A model generated the notes under the pieces. That model was given only the letters and a program-made list of their open reading frames with translations, did no database searches and was not told the DNA's origin. From Roseibium algicola (lineage in GTDB: Bacteria; Pseudomonadota; Alphaproteobacteria; Rhizobiales; Stappiaceae): 64,000 nucleotides of DNA. Positions within the stretch are counted from its first letter, which is position 1. Each line of letters begins with the position of its first letter. A program made the translations under genes and the position numbers. Positions 35,001 to 43,389 of the stretch are shown one piece after another. The DNA lies in contig NZ_CP019631.1 of NCBI RefSeq assembly GCF_001999245.1, positions 1-64,000 of the forward strand, given 5' to 3'.

Positions 35001-36592
35001 ATCTGGGCGACACGCTCTACATCTCGGTCGAAGGCGATGGTTCGCCGGCCTATTCGGAAGGCGCTCTTCCGGATGGCGTCGATATCAGCAGCCTTCTGGC
35101 ATCCAGCAACTTCAACTTCACCAGCGGAGACGCACTGGACAACATCTTCTCCGTGCCGAAGGGCGAAGATGGGAATGTTGAATTCACCTATGCCTACAAC
35201 GGCTCGGCTCCACTCGACTGGCTGGCGGACGGCGAAACGCTGACCCTGACGTTCGACGTCAAAGTCAGCGACCGGAACTGGTTCCCCGAAGGCACCGACA
35301 CCACCCAGATCACCATCACGATCACCGGTACCAATGATGGACCGGTGTTCTCTGGCGGTGTCTTCGATGGCGTTCTCGAGGAAGCCAATACCCCGGCACA
35401 GCTTGAAACATCCGGTGAGGTCTTGTTCACCGACCTTGACCTCTCCGACACGCCGGAAGTGACCGCTCAGTTCACCTCTGTCGAACCAGTCGCAGGCAGT
35501 GGTTTCACGCTGACGGAGGGGCAAAAGCTTGCCTTCACGAATGCGCTGACGGTGCAGCAATCGGCCGGTAACGCCAACAACGGAGGCGCCACCTGGACCT
35601 TTGCAATCGCCGCAACGGCACTCGACTTCCTCGCCCAAGGCGAACAACTGGAAGTCAAGTACCTCTTGACCGTGACGGACGATAGCGGCGCGACGGACAC
35701 GCGGGAAGTGACGGTCGTCGTGACCGGCACCAACGACGATCCCACGATCTCCGATGCGGATATCCTGGGCGAGGTGACGGAATCCGGTGTCGGGGAGGAC
35801 GGTACAGACGTTGCCACTGGCCTGATCGTCGGCATGGACGTCGATATTCGGGATGTCCTGACCTACTCCGCCTCTGTCGTTGATGGGGCACTGGGTCAAT
35901 TCAGCATCGATGAGGATACCGGTGAATGGACCTATACCATTGACCAGTTCAACGCCAATGTTCAGGCCCTCAACGAAGGCGACAGCGTCGAAGAAATCTA
36001 TACGGTAACCGTATCCGACAACAACGGCGGCACTGTCACCACCGACGTGACCATCACCATCAACGGCACGAACGATGCCCCGACAATTGAAGACTACACG
36101 GGTTCGTTCACTGTTGTTCACAGCAACTCCAACAACGACGAAAGCAGCTTCAATCTTCTTGAGCTTCTGGCTGCCAACGACGTTGATGATGGTGAAACGG
36201 AAACGCTCCAGATCGATGAGATCTCGGGTACTCTCAGCCTGTCCATCGCAGGCCATCAGGTGACGCTGGATATCGCCGATCTGGAAGCCGCAGGGCTTCT
36301 GAACATCGGTGAAGCCGACGGCAGCGTAACCTTCACCCATAACCTGGAACGCATTATGGCCCAGGTAATGGATCAGGGCGAAACCGCCAACATCTCCGGT
36401 ACGATGACTGTCGTGGATGTCAATGACGCGGTCTCCAACTCCGCCGAGTTCGATATCGAACTGTCGGTAGATCCGGACAAGACCAACACCTTCGGCGGTG
36501 ACGACTGGACCACCGCGGACGGTGCGGGTGACATCCCTGAAATGCTTATCCCGACATTTGACGGAGACGGCGACGGTCCGCTGGTCGTCTGA
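32075..36592 (+). CDS. Giant secreted repeat protein, RTX/cadherin-VCBS-like
   Basis: A 1505-residue very acidic protein. The ATG at 32075 has AGGA about eight bases upstream; the longer GTG frame is less likely. Residues about 75-175 contain RTX-like calcium motifs (SGNDMLVGYG, GNGLNNIFFGNGGSDIIDGRGG). From about 350 on there are cadherin/VCBS-like modules, each ending in a TITGTNDAPT-type junction. There is no Sec signal. The C-terminus (DDWTTADGAGDIPEM) would carry a type I secretion signal, and the exporter genes follow directly. It is most likely a surface adhesin or biofilm matrix protein. No lipase or protease motif was seen. Two blocks about 1290 bases apart are nearly identical. Confidence 0.88.
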   Translation: MPNNINLSEFFDSIRATLADIKNSTSTISDVDVVGTYIEEDGSDPTPDVSSINFVNGTTGADVPLEGTSGLDLVLARSGNDMLVGYGSIDILLGSDDVDTIDYSYLNSTENGIFIDLRSGIAVSKGGDIDLLSSIENAIGTVNNDVMLGNGLNNIFFGNGGSDIIDGRGGSKDVAQFAGKAEDYDIKTNEDGSVSITNGTGTTTLYNIELVQFGEGSEVGDIHLFSVTDGALVAHNDAIDVTETTGDDEAEVAATFNVLGNDDEIGETGGQVITQLAFKTAGGSIVNVDAVANSDGMLEVEGKYGTLLLNVETGEASYVYSEEANRLADGQEGVDTFVYQVVGGDKAEFKVTVTGSNDAPTIGGDLSLNFLPIVEWPGAEDEGYVHTRGGVFEINDPDTVVNPDNFEVQISEPNLSLASGAGEILEMPGDIYAALTDHDSNFFFWTFDQFDDQGRVTYSYKVQDKAIDFLAEGDVLTIDYTLRVQDTNDPDSFVERPITVTIIGTNDQPEILVEQSVLDFAVDEELNANPQNIGELSGNIVVDDPDLGDTLYISVEGDGSPAYSEGALPDGVDISSLLASSNFNFTSGDALDNIFSVPKGEDGNVEFTYAYNGSAPLDWLADGETLTLTFDVKVSDRNWFPEGTDTTQITITITGTNDVPTLTAVDVSGSIVEGDPSTLSDSGSIDFSDLDLSDTPTATFAVKSVEGLDGVGLTAGQIANIQAGFGLSADPGNANDGTINWSYSVAEEHLDFLAAGEQVEVVYTVTVDDGNGGVVDQDVTITITGTNDAPTIGGDLSLNFLPIVEWPGAEDEGYVHTRGGVFEINDPDTVVNPDNFEVQISEPNLSLASGAGEILEMPGDIYAALTAKDTNFLFWTFDQFDDQGRVTYSYKVQDKAIDFLAEGDVLTIDYTLRVQDTNDPDSFVERPITVTIIGTNDQPEILVEQSVLDFAVDEELNANPQNIGELSGNIVVDDPDLGDTLYISVEGDGSPAYSEGALPDGVDISSLLASSNFNFTSGDALDNIFSVPKGEDGNVEFTYAYNGSAPLDWLADGETLTLTFDVKVSDRNWFPEGTDTTQITITITGTNDGPVFSGGVFDGVLEEANTPAQLETSGEVLFTDLDLSDTPEVTAQFTSVEPVAGSGFTLTEGQKLAFTNALTVQQSAGNANNGGATWTFAIAATALDFLAQGEQLEVKYLLTVTDDSGATDTREVTVVVTGTNDDPTISDADILGEVTESGVGEDGTDVATGLIVGMDVDIRDVLTYSASVVDGALGQFSIDEDTGEWTYTIDQFNANVQALNEGDSVEEIYTVTVSDNNGGTVTTDVTITINGTNDAPTIEDYTGSFTVVHSNSNNDESSFNLLELLAANDVDDGETETLQIDEISGTLSLSIAGHQVTLDIADLEAAGLLNIGEADGSVTFTHNLERIMAQVMDQGETANISGTMTVVDVNDAVSNSAEFDIELSVDPDKTNTFGGDDWTTADGAGDIPEMLIPTFDGDGDGPLVV
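33142..34035 (+). repeat. Intragenic duplication, copy 1
   Basis: About 890 bases nearly identical to 34432-35325, at a constant offset of 1290 bases (430 codons). By eye there are roughly a dozen base differences, mostly silent; four residues change (TDHDSNFF versus TAKDTNFL). The unit covers two modules and preserves the frame, as expected from a recent recombinational duplication. Confidence 0.9.
34432..35325 (+). repeat. Intragenic duplication, copy 2
   Basis: Second copy of the block at 33142-34035. The non-duplicated segment between them (about 130 residues, PTLTAVDVSG to ITITGTN) makes up the rest of the 1290-base unit. Copies this similar are prone to further expansion, contraction and assembly collapse. 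Confidence 0.9.
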
Positions 36593-36605
36593 TCATGAAA
36601 CTTCT

Positions 36606-36645
36606 GGAGAGGGCGCACGCGCCCTCTCCTCTCTTCTTTTTTATG
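36606..36645 (+). terminator. Intrinsic terminator/attenuator between substrate and exporter genes
   Basis: A perfect 11-base-pair GC-rich stem (36606-36616 with 36619-36629) with a two-base loop in the paired drawing, followed by T-rich DNA (TTCTTTTTTATG, then TTTTTTTT). It lies between the repeat-protein stop at 36592 and the exporter start at 36665. Partial read-through would give much substrate and little exporter. Confidence 0.85.
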
Positions 36646-36664
36646 TTTTTTTTGGAGAGTCTAC

Positions 36665-38437
36665 ATGGCTGTACGCAGCGCAAGGGAAAGCGTTTATCCC
36701 GCTCTCAAGGTTTATCGCTCTTCCTGGACCGGGTTTCTTGCCGTTGGTTTCTTTTCGATCTTTGTCAATCTCGGAACTCTGGCTTCCCCCCTCTACATGC
36801 AGCAGATCTTCGACCGGGTGATGCAGAGCGGCCACCTCGAGACACTTGTCTTCCTGACGATGATCGTGATTTTTTTTCTGGCGGTGATTGCGGTTCTTGA
36901 TGCAATCCGCGGCTCCATCCTCGCCAGCATAGCCAAATGGTGGGATGAAACCGTACATGCCGATCTGCTGCATGCCGTCATCCAGACGGCCAGGTCGACG
37001 GGCAAGTCCCACTCGCATGCAATGAACGACCTGGCAACCATCCGGCAGTTCGTTGGCAGTTCGAGCGTGCTGCCTTTCTTTGATGGGCCCTGGGTGCCCT
37101 TCTTTGTCGGTGCCATTATTCTCATCCACCCTGCCCTCGGCTTCGTCGCCATCGCGGCCGGTGTGCTCTTGGTGATAATCGCAGGTATCAACGACACGGT
37201 TACCCGCCGCCGGATGGCGGGAGCTGCGGCGGCTCGTGTGCGGGCACAGCAGACGATTGACATCGCGACCCAACACGCGGAAAGCGTCTACAGCATGGGA
37301 ATGCTGCCTGGCGTTCTCGCCCGCTACCGGAACGACAACGAACTGGTGGCCAATTCTACTTTCGCAGTCGCCGCCTTTTCAGCGAAGACCGCCGCGATCA
37401 CCAAGTTCATCCGGTTCACGGCACAGATCAGTGTCTTGGGTCTCGGGGCCTATTTTGCCACGCTGGGTGAAATCACTCCGGGTGGCATGATTGCAGCGTC
37501 AATCATCATGGGGCGCGCGCTTGCGCCTGCCGAACAGGCCATCGGCGCCTGGCGGGGCATCGTCGGTGCGATGCAGTCCCATCGTCGGCTGAACGATATT
37601 TTTCTGGCAGCTCCGCTCCACTTCGACCGGACCCAGCAGCCGGAACCCAGTGGGCACCTGCAGCTCAAAGGTGTCAATCTGCTCGTTTCAGGCCAGGAAC
37701 GGCCGTTGCTGCGCAACATCACGATCGATATCAAGCCGGCAACCTTGAATGCAATCGTCGGCCATTCCGGCTCCGGCAAGAGCACCTTGTGCAAATTGTT
37801 GATTGGCGCAATGGATCCGAGTTCCGGTTCGGTCCGTCTTGACGGTGTCGCCATGCGCAATTGGGACCCGCAGCAACTCGGCCGGAACATTGGCTACCTT
37901 TCGCAGTCCGTGGAACTGCTATACGGCACTGTGAAGGAAAACATCGCCCGGATGGGCGAGCCGGACGATGAAAAGGTTGTGACTGCCGCGCGCCTTGCCG
38001 GTTGCCACGACATGATCAACGCTCTGCCGAACGGCTATGAAACCCTGATCGGCCCGGGCGGACTTCGTCTGTCCGGCGGACAGGCCCAACGCGTTGGGCT
38101 GGCCAGGGCGATCTACAACAAACCCAAGCTGATCATCCTCGATGAACCGAATTCCAACCTGGACAGTGATGGCGAAGCCTCGCTTCAGGAGTGCCTTGTG
38201 CTCCTTCGGGAGCAGGGCTGCACGGTCATCATTGTAAGCCACAGACCCTCGGCGCTCTCGAAAGTCGATCTGATCATCACCCTTGCGGACGGTACAATTC
38301 AAAAGACGCAAACCGGCGAGGAGTTCATGAAGCACGCCATCCGCCCGGTCAGCGATATCCTGCAGAAACTTGGCAAGGTCCAGCCGGCGCAAGCGAAAGG
38401 CGCTTCGCCGGCCAACGAAACTCAGGGAGGTCAGTGA
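36665..38437 (+). CDS. Type I secretion ABC exporter (PrtD/HlyB-like)
   Basis: A 590-residue fused permease-ATPase. The N-terminal half has about five to six transmembrane segments (from FLAVGFFSIFVNLGTLASPLYMQ). The ATPase has Walker A GHSGSGKST near residue 364, signature LSGGQAQR near 474 and Walker B LIILDEPNSNLD near 494. No N-terminal peptidase domain is present, as in PrtD-like exporters, so the substrate is exported without cleavage. GGAG lies before the ATG. It overlaps the HlyD-type gene by one base (TGATG), indicating coupled translation. The repeat protein upstream is the evident substrate. Confidence 0.93.
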   Translation: MAVRSARESVYPALKVYRSSWTGFLAVGFFSIFVNLGTLASPLYMQQIFDRVMQSGHLETLVFLTMIVIFFLAVIAVLDAIRGSILASIAKWWDETVHADLLHAVIQTARSTGKSHSHAMNDLATIRQFVGSSSVLPFFDGPWVPFFVGAIILIHPALGFVAIAAGVLLVIIAGINDTVTRRRMAGAAAARVRAQQTIDIATQHAESVYSMGMLPGVLARYRNDNELVANSTFAVAAFSAKTAAITKFIRFTAQISVLGLGAYFATLGEITPGGMIAASIIMGRALAPAEQAIGAWRGIVGAMQSHRRLNDIFLAAPLHFDRTQQPEPSGHLQLKGVNLLVSGQERPLLRNITIDIKPATLNAIVGHSGSGKSTLCKLLIGAMDPSSGSVRLDGVAMRNWDPQQLGRNIGYLSQSVELLYGTVKENIARMGEPDDEKVVTAARLAGCHDMINALPNGYETLIGPGGLRLSGGQAQRVGLARAIYNKPKLIILDEPNSNLDSDGEASLQECLVLLREQGCTVIIVSHRPSALSKVDLIITLADGTIQKTQTGEEFMKHAIRPVSDILQKLGKVQPAQAKGASPANETQGGQ

Positions 38438-39762
38438 TGAAAGAGCAAAATAACCCGGCGTCGTCCCTCCGTCGCTCCATCCGGCAACACTGGATCATGG
38501 GTTCGTTGGTCGTCGCGGTTTGTTTCTTCGGCACGGGAATTTGGGCAAGTTTCGCGGAGCTGTCGTCGGCCGCCATCGCCGCTGGCAAGGTCAGTCCGGA
38601 CGGAAGCTTGCGCGTGGTGCAGCATCTGGAAGGCGGAATTGTACGCCATCTCAATGTCAAGGAGGGCGATGTCGTCAAGGACGGTCAGCTTCTCATGGTT
38701 CTTGACCAGGCATTGGCAACGGCGAACTATCTTTCGATCTACCGCAAGCACCAACGCTATGTGGTGACCAGAGACCGGCTGCTGGCGCAAGAGCGTGGCG
38801 ATGAAACCTTTGAGGTCCAGATGCCGTCGGTCATGTCGGCCGACAAAAGTTACACGCAGTTCGTTGCCAACGAGATTACAAAATTCAAGGTACGGCGCGA
38901 GCTGCTGGGAAGGCAGCAGTCGACCTATCATGTGCAGGCAGGCCAGGTTGAAGCCGAGATCAGCAGCCTGAAGGCCCAGATAGACGGCATGGATGATCAG
39001 ATCCTGCTGCTTGACAAGGAGCTGGATAGCAAAAAGGTCCTGATGGACAAAGGTCTGATGCGGCAGCCTGAGCTTCTGGCTCTGCAACGCAAGCGGGCCG
39101 AACTGTGGTCGGAGCGCAATGCCATCGGGTCAACGATCGCTCGTGCGCGGCAGAAGATCGAGGAAATCAAGATCGCGGAACTGACGGCCGTCAGCGAAGA
39201 ACGCGAAAAGGTGGCCAAGGAGTTGTCGGAAATCAACGCGGAGATTGCGCAAGCCGACGAGGCGCTTTCCGCGACTTCGGACATCCTGAACCGCACAGAG
39301 ATCGTCTCTCCGATCGAGGGGCGGGTGCTCAAGGTCAACTACAAGACGGTCGGCGGTGTCGTGCGACCGGGCGAACCGATCATCACGATCGTGCCCGAGA
39401 ACGAGGAACTCATCCTCGACACGCGCCTGCGTACGTCCGACATCGACAACGTGATGATCGGGATGGACGCCAAAGTTCAGCTCACCTCTTTCATGGGGCG
39501 GCACATGAAGCCTTTGACAGGGGAAGTCTTCCAGGTTGGTGCGGACGCCGAAACGGACGAGCAGACGGGAGAGCAATACTATACGGTGCGGGTCAGGGTT
39601 ACGTCCGACGACATCCGGGAAGCCGGAGGCGGTTTTGAGCTGGTGCCAGGCATGCCCGCGCAGGTCTTCATTCAAACAGGAGCCCATACGCCGATGCGCT
39701 ATCTGCTGGATCCTGTGCTGCAGTCCTTCGGACGGGCGTTCCGGGAAGAACGCGTACTCTAA
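38437..39762 (+). CDS. Type I secretion periplasmic adaptor (HlyD/PrtE-like)
   Basis: A 441-residue membrane-fusion protein. One transmembrane helix lies at about residues 19-41 (IMGSLVVAVCFFGTGIWASF), then the biotinyl-lipoyl-like half VRHLNVKEGDVVKDGQLLM, a long coiled coil at about 130-270, and the second lipoyl half SPIEGRVLKVNYKTVGGVV near 290. The ATG at 38437 overlaps the exporter stop. It bridges the exporter to a TolC-type outer-membrane channel, which is not in this window. Confidence 0.93.
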   Translation: MKEQNNPASSLRRSIRQHWIMGSLVVAVCFFGTGIWASFAELSSAAIAAGKVSPDGSLRVVQHLEGGIVRHLNVKEGDVVKDGQLLMVLDQALATANYLSIYRKHQRYVVTRDRLLAQERGDETFEVQMPSVMSADKSYTQFVANEITKFKVRRELLGRQQSTYHVQAGQVEAEISSLKAQIDGMDDQILLLDKELDSKKVLMDKGLMRQPELLALQRKRAELWSERNAIGSTIARARQKIEEIKIAELTAVSEEREKVAKELSEINAEIAQADEALSATSDILNRTEIVSPIEGRVLKVNYKTVGGVVRPGEPIITIVPENEELILDTRLRTSDIDNVMIGMDAKVQLTSFMGRHMKPLTGEVFQVGADAETDEQTGEQYYTVRVRVTSDDIREAGGGFELVPGMPAQVFIQTGAHTPMRYLLDPVLQSFGRAFREERVL

Positions 39763-39790
39763 AGCGGCTGTCGTGTGACCGTAAAATCAG

Positions 39791-39833
39791 AAGGCGTTGC
39801 CGGGTTTGGAAGAACAGAACCCGGCAACGCCTT
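39791..39833. terminator. Strong bidirectional terminator after the secretion genes
   Basis: A perfect 16-base-pair stem (39791-39806 with 39818-39833) with an 11-base loop. It is followed on the plus strand by TTCGGCGTTTT. It separates the rightward secretion genes from the leftward SDR and probably stops both. Confidence 0.88.
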
Positions 39834-39877
39834 TCGGCGTTTTAGGCATGCCACAGCGACGCAATACCTTGCATGGT

Positions 39878-40576
39878 TCACGCCGCCAGATAGCCACCGT
39901 CTACCGGAACGATCGCGCCGTGAACGTAGGAAGCGTCTTCAGAAAGAAGGAACGCGACAACCCGCGCAATCTCCACAGTCGCGGCCCAACGGCCGATCGG
40001 GATGCGGGCGTCGATCCGTGCGCGCCGTGCCGGGTCTGATCGCGCGCCTTCGGAAATGCGTGTTTCCACCCAACCCGGTGCGACCGCGTTGACCCTTATT
40101 CCGGTTCCTCCCCAGGCAACGGCAAGGGAGCGGGTGAGGGCAGCGACCGCCCCCTTGCTGGTGCCGTAAGCAGGCGCAACGGGGTTGCCGAACCAGCTCC
40201 ACATGGAAGCGATGTTGACGACGGAACCGTTGCCGCGTTGAAGTGCAACGCGCGCGGCCGTACAGGAGCTGAGCACGCCGGTGACATTCACCGCCATCAC
40301 CTTCTCGAATACCGCTGCGTCCCATTCCCGGCTGTACTGGATCGTGCCCGCGCAGGTGACCAGACCGCCGAGCTCTTGCTCTTCTTCAAGGAGATGGGCA
40401 AGGGCGGCCTCATCAGTGACGTCAACCTCGACAAACCGGGCAGCTTGCGGAAAGCCTTCCTCCCGTTCCAGGCCTGCGGCCGTTACCTGCCAGCCGCGTT
40501 CGGTCAAAAGCTGCGTTGTTGCAAGACCGATACCTGTACCTCCGCCGGTGACCACGACATTTCTTGATGGCGGCAT
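39878..40576 (-). CDS. SDR-family oxidoreductase
   Basis: A 232-residue short-chain dehydrogenase with TGGGTGIG near residue 10, TCAGT at about 75, IASMWSW with the catalytic Ser, and YGTSKGA supplying Tyr and Lys. VAPGWVETRI and VDGGY at the end are typical. It is the last gene of the polyol operon, three bases after the GldA-like gene. It probably oxidises the transported polyol or a later intermediate. Confidence 0.88.
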   Translation of the reverse strand: MPPSRNVVVTGGGTGIGLATTQLLTERGWQVTAAGLEREEGFPQAARFVEVDVTDEAALAHLLEEEQELGGLVTCAGTIQYSREWDAAVFEKVMAVNVTGVLSSCTAARVALQRGNGSVVNIASMWSWFGNPVAPAYGTSKGAVAALTRSLAVAWGGTGIRVNAVAPGWVETRISEGARSDPARRARIDARIPIGRWAATVEIARVVAFLLSEDASYVHGAIVPVDGGYLAA

Positions 40577-40579
40577 CGA

Positions 40580-41629
40580 TCAATGTCCTTCGTCGAGCAG
40601 TTGCATCGCGCGAACGAGGTCGGAGACGCCGAGTTTGCGGTAGTAGTTCGGCGCATAGGGGGCTGTGAGCGCAACCTCGGCAATATGCTTCAGTTCCGCT
40701 GCGCCGGAGACGCCGAATTCTGCGAAGGATGTGGGCAGATTTATCCGTCGGAAGAAGGCTGCAAGGGTGCGGATTTCCTCCTCGGACCCTTGCCCGGCTG
40801 CCAGTTGTGTCAAGGTGCCGAGAGCGACCATCTCCCCGTGCAGCAACCCAGAGAGCGCCGGTGTGACCGACAGGCCGCGCACCATCGCGTGGGCTATCGA
40901 CAACCCTCCGCTTTCAAAGGCAAGGCCGCTGAGAAGCACGGTGGCCTCCACCACGCGCTCGAAAGCTTCATTCGAGCCTTCGGCCGACATCGCCGCTTCG
41001 CTATCGGCAAGCAGAATGTCGCTGGCACGTGCGACAATGGCCTTGGTGAGTTCCGTGGGACGGCCTGCAAAGAAGTTGAGACCACCTCCGGCAAGTGCAC
41101 CTGCCAGCTCATACGGCTTTGACATCGCATCGCCGATACCGGCCGCCAGAAAGCGACGTGGTGCTCCGGCGATGACAGCCGTGTCGACCAGGACAAGGGA
41201 GGGGTTGGTCTTCATGTGACGGACGCCCTCAACCGCATGGTCCGGCGTATAGACAACGGCAATATGGCTGGTCGGGCTGTCGTTGGAGGCGATGGTCGGC
41301 ACGATGGCAACCGGCAGACCGCGCTCGATTGCAGCTCCCTTGGCGGTATCGATCGCCTTGCCCCCGCCTATGCCGACAAGAAGCCGGGCATCGCCGGCTT
41401 CCCTTGCCCTGGCGGCGATTTCTGCCGCGGTACATTCCCCCCCGAATTCCATGAGGCGGGCGCCGGGAAGCTGGGAGCTGATACGTTCACCAAGCAGGTC
41501 GCGGGCTACCGGATCAATGACCACCGCCGCAGGGCCACCGCCAATGATGGCAATTTCCTCGGCCAGGCGGTCGATGGCTCCCGGTCCCTGCACATAGCGC
41601 AGTGGAGCGCCCAGAATGCGCATTGTCAT
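40580..41629 (-). CDS. GldA-like iron-containing/glycerol dehydrogenase
   Basis: A 349-residue dehydrogenase of the glycerol dehydrogenase/glycerol-1-phosphate dehydrogenase group. Visible features are the NAD-binding VGIGGGKAIDTAKG (near residue 88), TIASNDSPTS, and metal ligands Asp in AAGIGDAMSK and His in SIAHAM and LLHGEMVALG. The ATG at 41629 has AGGA six bases upstream. It is in an operon with an ABC sugar importer, FGGY kinase and FAD oxidase, so it probably acts on a polyol. Whether the free or phosphorylated form is used is unknown. Confidence 0.87.
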   Translation of the reverse strand: MTMRILGAPLRYVQGPGAIDRLAEEIAIIGGGPAAVVIDPVARDLLGERISSQLPGARLMEFGGECTAAEIAARAREAGDARLLVGIGGGKAIDTAKGAAIERGLPVAIVPTIASNDSPTSHIAVVYTPDHAVEGVRHMKTNPSLVLVDTAVIAGAPRRFLAAGIGDAMSKPYELAGALAGGGLNFFAGRPTELTKAIVARASDILLADSEAAMSAEGSNEAFERVVEATVLLSGLAFESGGLSIAHAMVRGLSVTPALSGLLHGEMVALGTLTQLAAGQGSEEEIRTLAAFFRRINLPTSFAEFGVSGAAELKHIAEVALTAPYAPNYYRKLGVSDLVRAMQLLDEGH

Positions 41630-41632
41630 GAG

Positions 41633-42475
41633 TTATCCTTTCACCGCACCGGCGGTCAGGCCCTGGACGAAGTAACGAGAGAGCGTGATGAATGCTATGA
41701 ACAACGGCATGGCAATCAGTGTGGAGCCCGCCATGATATCTCCCCATCTCAGGTCAAAGGCGCCGATCATCGAAGCCAGACCCAGGGGCACCGTCTTGTT
41801 CGCGTCCGATCCGATCATGACCAGGGCAAAGGTGTAGTCGGTCCAGGAAAGGAGAAAGGCGAAGATCGCGACCGTTACCAGCCCGGGGACCGACAGAGGC
41901 AGTACAACACGCAGGAAAGCCCCCAGGCGCGTGCAACCGTCCACCATGGCTGCTTCCTCAAGCTCGAAGGGCATTGTCTTGAAGAACCCCCACAAGAACC
42001 AGACGCCGAGCGGCATCGTGATGGTCAGGTGGGAAATGACCAGCGACAGCAGCGTATCGTTGAGGCCGATTGCCGCGAACATTGCGTAAAGCGGGATTGC
42101 CAGCAACAGCGGCGGGAACATGTAGGCATAGAGCATGCCGGCGATGATCATCTGTTTGCCGCGAATGCGCTGGCGGGTGACACCATAGGCGATCATGACG
42201 GACAGAAGCATTGTCAGGGCAACGGTGGTCACCGCAACAATGAGACTGTTGAGGAACTGCCGCGGATAGTCGGTCTGCGCCAACAGGCTGGTGTAATACT
42301 CAAGCGTCCATCGCTGCGGAACCAGAGACGGGTTCATGAGCATTTCCTGCGTGGGACGCAGGGAAGAAACGACCATCCAGTAGATGGGAAAGGCGCTGTA
42401 GACCGCCAGAACGATCACCGCGAAGTAAAGTCCCGCCCGGCCGGCAACGCGGCGAGCCTGGATTTGTCCACTCAT
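41633..42475 (-). CDS. ABC transporter permease, MalG type
   Basis: A 280-residue permease with six hydrophobic segments and the EAA loop FELEEAAMVDGCTRLGAFLRVVLPL. It overlaps the preceding permease by four bases (ATGA). It is part of the sugar/polyol importer with the genes at 42472, 43390 and 44766. Confidence 0.92.
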   Translation of the reverse strand: MSGQIQARRVAGRAGLYFAVIVLAVYSAFPIYWMVVSSLRPTQEMLMNPSLVPQRWTLEYYTSLLAQTDYPRQFLNSLIVAVTTVALTMLLSVMIAYGVTRQRIRGKQMIIAGMLYAYMFPPLLLAIPLYAMFAAIGLNDTLLSLVISHLTITMPLGVWFLWGFFKTMPFELEEAAMVDGCTRLGAFLRVVLPLSVPGLVTVAIFAFLLSWTDYTFALVMIGSDANKTVPLGLASMIGAFDLRWGDIMAGSTLIAMPLFIAFITLSRYFVQGLTAGAVKG

Positions 42476-43332
42476 TTGCCTTCCTCCATCGGGAACACCC
42501 GGAAATAGATTGCAACGGCGACCATCAGGACGAAGAAGGAAAGCGTTGCGATCGCTGCCCCGCTGCCGATGTCATAAAGGGCAAATGCCTCCCGGTAGGA
42601 CAGGACCGGCAGATGTTCCGTGGCACCAAGCGGGCCGCCGCCCGTCGTCAGCCAGATGACGTCGAACTTGTTGAACATCCAAACACCCCGCAGAAGAATG
42701 ATGACGGTCAGGATCGGGCGCAGCGACGGCAGGGTCACGTGAAAGAAACGCCGAACGGGCCCGGCACCGTCTACGCGCGCCGCTTCATAGAGTTGGGTCG
42801 GAACTGTCTGCAGCCCGGCGAGAAAGGTCGTGGTGACGAACGGGGTCCACAACCAGACCGAAATCAGGATGACCGACGTCATGGATGCGGTCTCGGTCTC
42901 GAACCAGTAGATCGGCGGCAGGCCCAGGTCATCCATCAGAACGGTGATGATGCCGAGTGAGCCGTCAACCATCCACTTGAAGACCAGCACCGCGACTACC
43001 GTCGGCAGAAGATACGGCAGGAATGTCAGTCCGCGCAGCAGAGAGCGGCCGATGAAATTCTGGTTCAAGAGCAACGCGAAGCCGATGCCCAGCACCACCT
43101 GCAGGACAATCGCCAACCCGGCATAGACGAAGCCGTTCCAAAGCGCGTTCCAGAACTCTGCGCTTGCAAGAACCTTGGCGTATTTTGCGAAACCGACCCA
43201 GACCGGATCGGCAGTAAGCGACGGCATGTCATAAAAGCTGAGCGAAACCGCATAAAGCGCAGGCCCGACGATCAGGACAAGGGTCGCAAGAAACCCGATA
43301 CCGAGAAAACCCGGCAACAACCAGCGAGTCAT
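42472..43332 (-). CDS. ABC transporter permease, MalF type
   Basis: A 286-residue permease with six hydrophobic segments and an EAA loop (QLYEAARVDGAGPVRRFFHVTLP). A hairpin at 43359-43380 lies just upstream, after the binding-protein gene. Confidence 0.92.
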   Translation of the reverse strand: MTRWLLPGFLGIGFLATLVLIVGPALYAVSLSFYDMPSLTADPVWVGFAKYAKVLASAEFWNALWNGFVYAGLAIVLQVVLGIGFALLLNQNFIGRSLLRGLTFLPYLLPTVVAVLVFKWMVDGSLGIITVLMDDLGLPPIYWFETETASMTSVILISVWLWTPFVTTTFLAGLQTVPTQLYEAARVDGAGPVRRFFHVTLPSLRPILTVIILLRGVWMFNKFDVIWLTTGGGPLGATEHLPVLSYREAFALYDIGSGAAIATLSFFVLMVAVAIYFRVFPMEEGK

Positions 43333-43358
43333 TCACGAACTCCAGATGGTGTGAAAGT

Positions 43359-43380
43359 GAGGGGAGCTTCCACTCCCCTC
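43359..43380 (-). other. Intercistronic hairpin after the binding-protein gene
   Basis: GAGGGGAG and CTCCCCTC form a perfect 8-base-pair stem with a six-base loop, between the binding-protein stop (43390) and the first permease start (43332). The position matches that of the hairpin at 14673-14702 in the other ABC operon. Confidence 0.75.
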
Positions 43381-43389
43381 TCCGTTTCG

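Noticed and set aside
34103..36340. 745-codon antisense open frame across the repeat protein
   Set aside because: It is the reverse strand of a strongly biased, repeated gene; no family motifs or ribosome site are seen and the forward gene is certain.
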